This document shows positions 59,355 through 64,000 of a stretch of 64,000 bases of DNA, one piece after another. Source of the stretch: Paenibacillus arenilitoris (GTDB lineage: Bacteria; Bacillota; Bacilli; Paenibacillales; Paenibacillaceae); assembly GCF_014705655.1 (NCBI RefSeq), contig NZ_JACXIY010000027.1, forward strand, positions 60,366 to 124,365. Reading direction: 5' to 3'. A model generated the notes under the pieces. It was given only the letters and a program-made list of their open reading frames with translations, was not told where the DNA came from and searched no databases. Each line of letters opens with the position of its first letter. Position 1 is the first letter of the stretch. Position numbers and translations under genes: made by a program.

Positions 59355-60275
59355 TTAGTTATTGTCATTAATTATTAATGTAGTAATAAGAATGACTGCG
59401 GATAGGATCCATATAAAGAGGATCCATAACCAGAGATGAAATCCGAATAACCCGGCCGCCAGCTTGTACAGGGCAATCGCGCCGAGGATTGCGAAAATGC
59501 CGATCCACCCTTTCGCTTCCTTCCCTGCGCGGGCCGAGGCGATACGCAAAGACGCCGCGAACAGGCCAACCAGCGACGCGGTAATCGGGGCGACGATCCA
59601 TACGCCCAGTATCATGTAGTCTCCGGTCGAGATCAGCTTGCCGGCAAACAGCGCGAACGAGACGGCCAGTAGAAGCAGCCAGTTCGACTTGAAACGTTTA
59701 ATCCCGCTTCCTCCAGCGTCTGCCGAACGCCCTTGGTTCGCCCTTTGCCAAATCCGCCATTTCCGGAACAGAAGATAGGCGGGCAAGGCGATCCCCAAAG
59801 CCGATAACGAAAGCTGGAGGATATGATAAAGCTCGTCACCTGCTAACGTCGCCCGTAGAAGCGGCAGCCTTACGACGAACCAGCCGCTTGCATGCGTCCA
59901 ATTATCCAGAAACAGATGGCTTATGAAACCGATGAACGCGGAAAGGAAAAAGACGATCCAATCGGACGCCGAAGCAAGCTTCCAAGGGCGGACCGACGCC
60001 TTCGCGAACCGGTCGATCCTCCCGTAACCGGGCAGAAATTCGTGCAGCGACGGCAGAACGATGCGGTGGAAGGCAAAGGCCAGCGCGACGCATAGCGGAA
60101 ATGCCATCAAAATAAAGCTGTCGATCGAGTGGCCGACCGACCGGAACGGCACCATGGCGATAAAGTATTCGAAGTCCGGAGCAAAGCTTCCGAGAATGAG
60201 TCCGGTCGCGCTCAGCCGCGGAACGGCTTTCTTAAGCGGCGCGGCATACAGCGCGTGCGAGAACGTAAATGGCAC
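59355..60275 (-). CDS. DUF4184 membrane protein
   Basis: A protein of 306 aa with about seven helices. The N-terminal signature MPFTFSHALYAAPLK and ILGSFAPDFEYFI, with HSIDSFILMAFPL, is that of DUF4184. FLDNWTHASGWFV provides a further conserved His-rich segment, recalling the YdjM-like hydrolase fold. Function unknown. AGAGAGGAGG precedes the ATG after about 13 nt. It follows the signal peptidase gene by 18 nt and may share its transcript. Confidence 0.87.
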   Translation of the reverse strand: MPFTFSHALYAAPLKKAVPRLSATGLILGSFAPDFEYFIAMVPFRSVGHSIDSFILMAFPLCVALAFAFHRIVLPSLHEFLPGYGRIDRFAKASVRPWKLASASDWIVFFLSAFIGFISHLFLDNWTHASGWFVVRLPLLRATLAGDELYHILQLSLSALGIALPAYLLFRKWRIWQRANQGRSADAGGSGIKRFKSNWLLLLAVSFALFAGKLISTGDYMILGVWIVAPITASLVGLFAASLRIASARAGKEAKGWIGIFAILGAIALYKLAAGLFGFHLWLWILFIWILSAVILITTLIINDNN

Positions 60276-60293
60276 TAGGCGGCCTCCTCTCTG

Positions 60294-60836
60294 CTACTCG
60301 CCGAGCGTGCCGAATCGCCCGATCGGCCAAATCCGGAACACCGCTTTGCCTTCGATGCTGTCTCTGGCGATCGGCCCGAGCGTGCGGCTGTCCATACTGT
60401 TCTCGCGGTTGTCGCCCATGACGAACAGCTGCCCCGGCTCCACTTCGTACGGCATCGCGACGCTTCCCGCGAACGTCCGTCCTTTCGCGTAAGGCTCCTC
60501 CAGCTTTTCTCCGTTCAAGTATACGTCGCCATGCCGGATGTCGAGGACGTCCCCCGGAAGCGCGATAACCCGCTTTATAAGGCGCAGATCGCTTTCCGGC
60601 CCGTCAATGACGACGATGTCCCCGCGCTCGGGCTCATGCAACCGGTACGACCATTTATCCTCGATAAGACGCTGGCCTTCGACGAGCGTATTTTGCATGG
60701 ATACGTTATGTACCTCCGATTGTGCGTATATGTAAGTTTGGAACAGCAGCGCCGCGACTACCGCCACCGCAAGCGATACGGTCCATTCCCGCAATTCCCG
60801 GGTCCAGCTTTTTTTCGGACGTTCTTCCGTCTTCAT
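60294..60836 (-). CDS. sipS: Type I signal peptidase
   Basis: A protein of 180 aa. One N-terminal helix (about 18-38), then the Ser/Lys dyad Ser46 in NVSMQNTL and Lys88 in LIKRVIALPGD, and MGDNRENSMDSRTLGPI close to the C terminus. This is a Gram-positive LepB/SipS-type enzyme that removes signal peptides at the outer face. GAGGTG lies before the ATG at 60836. Several paralogues are usual in Bacilli, so the gene symbol is generic. Confidence 0.94.
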   Translation of the reverse strand: MKTEERPKKSWTRELREWTVSLAVAVVAALLFQTYIYAQSEVHNVSMQNTLVEGQRLIEDKWSYRLHEPERGDIVVIDGPESDLRLIKRVIALPGDVLDIRHGDVYLNGEKLEEPYAKGRTFAGSVAMPYEVEPGQLFVMGDNRENSMDSRTLGPIARDSIEGKAVFRIWPIGRFGTLGE

Positions 60837-60995
60837 GTCGGTTCACCTCTTCGTCGTATTGTTTTGCTCGGCATAAAAAAGTCCATAACGTATTACGCCT
60901 TGCTGTGGAGAAAGTTTCCAAATCGCCATTGAAATTAAGCCGTGACAAAGAAAGCGCGTATAGGCTAAAGTGAGATTGAAAGGAGCATTCGTCCT

Positions 60996-62213
60996 ATGAA
61001 TACGATTTCGGCTTCGCAAAAAATGCTGTTCACAGTGATTACCGTCCTGTACTGGACATCCATGTACGTGTACGTGCCGACCCTCTCGCCCTATCTGAGC
61101 GGGCGCGGCCTGTCGCTTTCCTTTATCGGAATCGTCCTTGGCAGCTATGGCTTCGTGCAAATGCTCGTAAGGTTCCCGCTCGGCATCCTCTCGGACCGAT
61201 CGGGCAAGCGCAAGCCCTTCATTTGGCTCGGCATGCTGACCGCCTGCCTAAGCTGCCTGCTGTTCCTTGTACCGGGCTCGTGGGTTTGGCCGCTTGCCGG
61301 GAGGCTGATGGCCGGCGTATGCGCTTCGACGTGGGTCGCGTTCACTGTCATGTACGCCGGCTTCTTCGGCGCCGGGCAGACGGGGCGCGCCATGGGCAAC
61401 ATCAGCGTCATGACGGTATCGGGGCAAATGGTCGGCATGCTGCTTAGCGGCTGGCTGACGGAAGGGTTCAGCGAGGATGCGCCGTTCATTCTCGGCGCCG
61501 CGATCGCGGCAACCGGACTTCTGCTCGCCATGCTGCTTCGCGAGCCGCAAGGAGGCCGGCGCGATCAGCCCGGGATGTCGCTCGGCATGGTCAAAAACGT
61601 CGTACGGACGAGATCGCTGCTGCAGGTATCGCTCCTGTCCATTCTCGCGCACGGCGTGCTGTTCATTACGATGTTCGGGTTCACGCCGCTGAAGGCGGAG
61701 GAGCTCGGCGCGAGCGGCTCCATGCTGTCGGTTGTCGTCTTCGCCTTCATGCTGCCGCACGCGTTCGCCTCCCTCGTGACGGCAAGATGGTTTACGCCGC
61801 GCTTCGGGTATTGGGGAACGATCGGCGCGGGATTCGTGCTGAGCGCGATTTGCACGGGAGCCATGGCATTTGCGGATTCGATCGCGGTTCTAGCTCTTAC
61901 GCAGGCGATTAACGGGTTTGCGCAGGGCCTCCACATGCCGCTGCTGCTCGGGCTTGCCATTCGCGACGTGGAGCTGCCTGCGAGAGCGACCGCCATGGGC
62001 TTGTATCAGGCGCTTTACGCGATCGGCATGTTCTCCGGCCCGTTTCTGGCCGGTTGGCTCAACGAGAGCTGGGGATTGAACGGGGGCTTTTGGTTCGGCA
62101 CTCTTCTCGGCGCGGCGGCGGCCGCTCTCGTATGGGCGTGGTCGAGGCAGGAGCGCAAGACGGCCGTTCGCTCCGGCAAGAGCAAGGCATTGGCCGAGGA
62201 GGCGAGCCTATGA
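60996..62213 (+). CDS. MFS transporter
   Basis: A protein of 405 aa with 12 helices. The loop 2-3 motif is seen in RFPLGILSDRSGKRKPFIWLGM. Others are GALPVATW-like second-half elements such as LTQAINGFAQGLHMPLLLGLAI. A short charged C-terminal tail ends the protein. The transported compound is not evident; the arrangement resembles drug or sugar efflux members. AAAGGAG is 11 nt before the ATG. Its stop overlaps the HAD gene start by 4 nt (ATGA). Confidence 0.88.
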   Translation: MNTISASQKMLFTVITVLYWTSMYVYVPTLSPYLSGRGLSLSFIGIVLGSYGFVQMLVRFPLGILSDRSGKRKPFIWLGMLTACLSCLLFLVPGSWVWPLAGRLMAGVCASTWVAFTVMYAGFFGAGQTGRAMGNISVMTVSGQMVGMLLSGWLTEGFSEDAPFILGAAIAATGLLLAMLLREPQGGRRDQPGMSLGMVKNVVRTRSLLQVSLLSILAHGVLFITMFGFTPLKAEELGASGSMLSVVVFAFMLPHAFASLVTARWFTPRFGYWGTIGAGFVLSAICTGAMAFADSIAVLALTQAINGFAQGLHMPLLLGLAIRDVELPARATAMGLYQALYAIGMFSGPFLAGWLNESWGLNGGFWFGTLLGAAAAALVWAWSRQERKTAVRSGKSKALAEEASL

Positions 62214-62830
62214 GCCGGCCGCAGCTCGTGCTCGATATCGGAGGCGTACTCGCGGCGAACTTGACGCCGAGGTTCTGGCGGCTGGCCGCCGTTGAAGCGG
62301 CTGTCGCCGAACAGGCGCTCTACCGCGCGTATAAGGAGGAGATGAGCGACCGGCTCTGGACGGGCGCGATTTCCGAAGAGCGGTTTTGGGCTTGGATGAG
62401 GTCGTACGCGCCGGCGCTTACGGATGAGAAGGCTCGAGGCTTCATCGATGACAGCCTCGAGCCTTTGCCCGCGCTCGGCCGGCTTCGGGAATGGAGCGCG
62501 GCGGCCGATCTTCATGTGCTGAGCAACCATCTGCGGTCGTGGGTCGAACCGGTCATCGGTCCTTACGCGGACGTTTGGACGAGCGTGACGATATCGAGCG
62601 AAGTCGGATGCCGCAAGCCGCATCCCGAAATCTTTGCCCGCGTGACGCCGCATCTTCCGCCCGGCAGCGCCGTCCTGTTCGTCGACGACCAAGACAAAAA
62701 CTTGCGTCAGGCGGCCCTTCTCGGCTGGCGCACCCTTCGGGCCGACGAAGAAGGCGCCTGGATCGAGCAGGTGCTCCCCATGCTGCGGGAGGATCGGCAG
62801 CGACCCGCTTCCAAAGAAGAAGGCACCTGA
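62210..62830 (+). CDS. HAD-superfamily hydrolase (HAD-IA)
   Basis: A protein of 206 aa. Motif I is LVLDIGG, with Asp9 as nucleophile and a Gly-Gly replacing the second Asp. Motif II is VLSNHL and motif III is GCRKPHPEIF. Motif IV is FVDDQDKN. The Asp-x-Gly variant in motif I occurs in the subfamily of DIGGV-containing yeast-like phosphatases. The start is ATG at 62210, coupled to the MFS gene. Substrate unknown. Confidence 0.9.
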   Translation: MSRPQLVLDIGGVLAANLTPRFWRLAAVEAAVAEQALYRAYKEEMSDRLWTGAISEERFWAWMRSYAPALTDEKARGFIDDSLEPLPALGRLREWSAAADLHVLSNHLRSWVEPVIGPYADVWTSVTISSEVGCRKPHPEIFARVTPHLPPGSAVLFVDDQDKNLRQAALLGWRTLRADEEGAWIEQVLPMLREDRQRPASKEEGT

Positions 62831-62848
62831 ACCTTAGCAGGTGCCTTC
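62819..62848. terminator. Hairpin between convergent HAD and EcfT genes
   Basis: GAAGGCACCTG (62819-62829) and its perfect complement (62838-62848) form an 11-bp stem with an 8-nt loop that includes the HAD stop codon. There is only a weak T tract on either strand. It is probably a bidirectional terminator. Confidence 0.65.
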
Positions 62849-62851
62849 ATT

Positions 62852-64000
62852 CTACGGGATGAGCGCAAGCAGAACCATCAACGACGCGCTTGCCGCCGCG
62901 ATCGCGAGGAGGAGCGCATCCGCCCGGCCGAAACGGAGACGAAACGCGTAGACCGGGTTCCGTTTCGCGTAACCGAACCCCCTCGCCTCCAAGGCGTCCG
63001 CCATTTGCTCCGCCGTCCGCAGCATCGAGCGCACGTACGGAATAAGGATGGAGCGCAGCATCCGCGGCGGCACCGATCGAACCGGCGACGCCGCCTTCCC
63101 CCTCGCATGCGCCAGCTTCGCGAATCTTCCCCACTCTTCCGCAAGCAGCGGAATAAAGCGGAATATCAACGTAACGAGCAGCGCTAACGAATGGACCGGG
63201 ACGCGCAGGCGGCTTAGCCAGCCGAAGGTCTGTTCGATGGCGCGCTGCAGCCTCATCGGCGTCATCAGTCCGAGCAGCGGCATGCCGAGCAGCATGACGA
63301 TCAGCAGCTTGCCGAATCGGATCGCGATCGGCAGCGCCTTCCCCCAATCGAAGCTCAGCGGGTCGAGCGACGTCCCGCCGATCAGGCAAAAGATCGCGAT
63401 CAGCGTAGCATAAGCCCGAACGAGGCCAAGCCACGGCTTCAGCAGGGCGTTGAACGGCAGAAGCAGCAGCAGAGCCAGGACGGCGGTCAGCCCGACGTCC
63501 GCCAGCGACCGCTGCGCGAAGACGCCGGCGGCCAGCAGAAAGTACGCCGCGACGAGCGACCGCGGGTCGAATCGCTGCGCGCGAATGCAATCCTCGTTCA
63601 CCGCAGCCGGAGGAGCGGCGTCTCGGGGGTTATTAGCGCCTGTGGCGTCGTTCGCGGAAGTGGTTACGGCAGTGGCTCGCGGGTCATTCGTCATGGCGGG
63701 AACAGCGATGGCGTGGACATCGTTTGCGGTAACGGGAATAGCGTCGGCCCGCGCGTCAATCGCATCAGCGCTGGCAGCGCCATCGTTAGCAGCGTAAGCT
63801 CGCGCATCATTCGCGGAGGCGTTAGCAGCGTCAGCCAGGCCATAAGCCTCCTCGGCAGCAGCAGCCGCGAGAGCGGGCTTCGCCAGCCGCGCAGCCAACA
63901 TCGCCGCGACCTCCCGCGGCCCGGGCCACGGCGCCACACCGTCCGGCGCCGGCCAATCCGGCGGCAAAGCCGCCGCCGCGCGCAGCGCTTCCAGCGCGCG
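62852..64000 (-). CDS. ecfT: ECF transporter T-component (EcfT/CbiQ-like), N-terminal extension runs off window
   Basis: The C-terminal 245 residues are an EcfT membrane component: FDPRSLVAAYFLLAAGVF, DWGKALPIAIRFGKLLIVMLLG, then the coupling motifs ARGKA (HARGKAASPVRSVPPR) and EARGFGYAKR (the two A-R-G boxes). The frame is open upstream to the window edge (382 residues visible) with no ATG preceded by a ribosome site near the EcfT start. The extension has a repetitive Ala/Asn/Asp linker and, before it, LPPDWPAPDGVAPWPGPREV, which could be the end of an ECF ATPase. A fused ATPase-T protein, or an unusual leader, is possible. Confidence 0.85.
   Translation of the reverse strand, partial: RALEALRAAAALPPDWPAPDGVAPWPGPREVAAMLAARLAKPALAAAAAEEAYGLADAANASANDARAYAANDGAASADAIDARADAIPVTANDVHAIAVPAMTNDPRATAVTTSANDATGANNPRDAAPPAAVNEDCIRAQRFDPRSLVAAYFLLAAGVFAQRSLADVGLTAVLALLLLLPFNALLKPWLGLVRAYATLIAIFCLIGGTSLDPLSFDWGKALPIAIRFGKLLIVMLLGMPLLGLMTPMRLQRAIEQTFGWLSRLRVPVHSLALLVTLIFRFIPLLAEEWGRFAKLAHARGKAASPVRSVPPRMLRSILIPYVRSMLRTAEQMADALEARGFGYAKRNPVYAFRLRFGRADALLLAIAAASASLMVLLALIP
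63599..63850 (-). repeat. Repetitive Ala/Asn/Asp linker-coding segment in the EcfT reading frame
   Basis: The minus-strand translation has an Asn-Asp dipeptide recurring at about 12-residue spacing (TANDVHAIAVPAMTND, then PRATAVTTSAND) within an Ala/Asp/Asn-rich stretch of about 80 residues. It looks like a degenerate 36-nt repeat or a disordered linker. Confidence 0.6.

Noticed and set aside
1..64000. CRISPR arrays, insertion sequences, prophage, tRNA and rRNA genes
   Set aside because: No regularly spaced repeats, transposase, integrase or phage structural genes, and no cloverleaf or rRNA sequence were recognised on either strand.

Overview
The window is about 64 kb of a GC-rich Gram-positive chromosome. 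The nearest match in style is Paenibacillaceae (Paenibacillus or Cohnella-like). Supporting signs are AGGAGG-type ribosome sites before nearly every gene, frequent TTG and GTG starts, sigma-A-like promoters, a T-box leader, a B12 riboswitch, a TnrA/GlnR-type box, and families typical of Bacilli (DUF6376 lipoprotein, DUF3900, Lin0512, EcsC, DUF3889, HelD, single-subunit SwrC-like RND pump). I see no insertion sequence, prophage, CRISPR array, rRNA or tRNA. The taxonomic call is inference.

Layout. 1-457: a truncated ADP-ribosylglycohydrolase. 662-10578 (minus): a ten-gene purine-catabolism operon containing an amidohydrolase, XdhC-type maturation protein, MobA-like cytidylyltransferase, the three xanthine dehydrogenase subunits, OHCU decarboxylase, uricase, HIU hydrolase and adenosine deaminase. 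It has a TnrA/GlnR-like box upstream and a terminator downstream. 10986-31815: mixed housekeeping and membrane genes, including serine hydrolase, DedA, a lipoprotein, an unknown transporter, a TIMP-like protein, MMPL pump with TetR, UppP, CBS-domain transporter, Lin0512, DUF3900, EcsC, HelD, HrpB, phosphodiester glycosidase and CorA. 32624-42758 (minus): a ten-gene cobalamin operon (btuF-btuC-btuD-cobT-cobU-cbiB-cobS-cobD-cobQ-cbiZ) with promoter, B12 riboswitch and intrinsic terminator all readable. 42859-46282: FixH/YtkA-like protein, SafE-like protein and a copper-type P-ATPase. 46355-48577: arginyl-tRNA synthetase behind a T-box. 48610-53773: small stress, envelope and repair-type genes. 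54018-59212: a histidine kinase / response regulator / RND pump operon. 59355-64000: DUF4184 membrane protein, signal peptidase I, MFS transporter, HAD hydrolase, and an ECF transporter T-component whose reading frame runs off the window through a repetitive Ala/Asn/Asp linker.

How genes work together. The purine operon deaminates and oxidises purines to allantoin as a nitrogen source; no allantoinase or purine permease is visible here. The cobalamin operon imports corrinoids and rebuilds B12 from cobinamide or cobyric acid. It has no corrin-ring synthesis genes, so it is a salvage system. The FixH/SafE/P-ATPase trio looks like copper handling for oxidase assembly, away from any oxidase genes.

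Most of the window is conventional. The observations most worth a check are the possible ATPase-EcfT fusion at the right edge, the 134-nt overlap between the XdhC-type and MobA-type genes, the arginine T-box, the dyad upstream of an unknown eight-helix membrane protein, and a small gene whose 5' end appears frameshifted.
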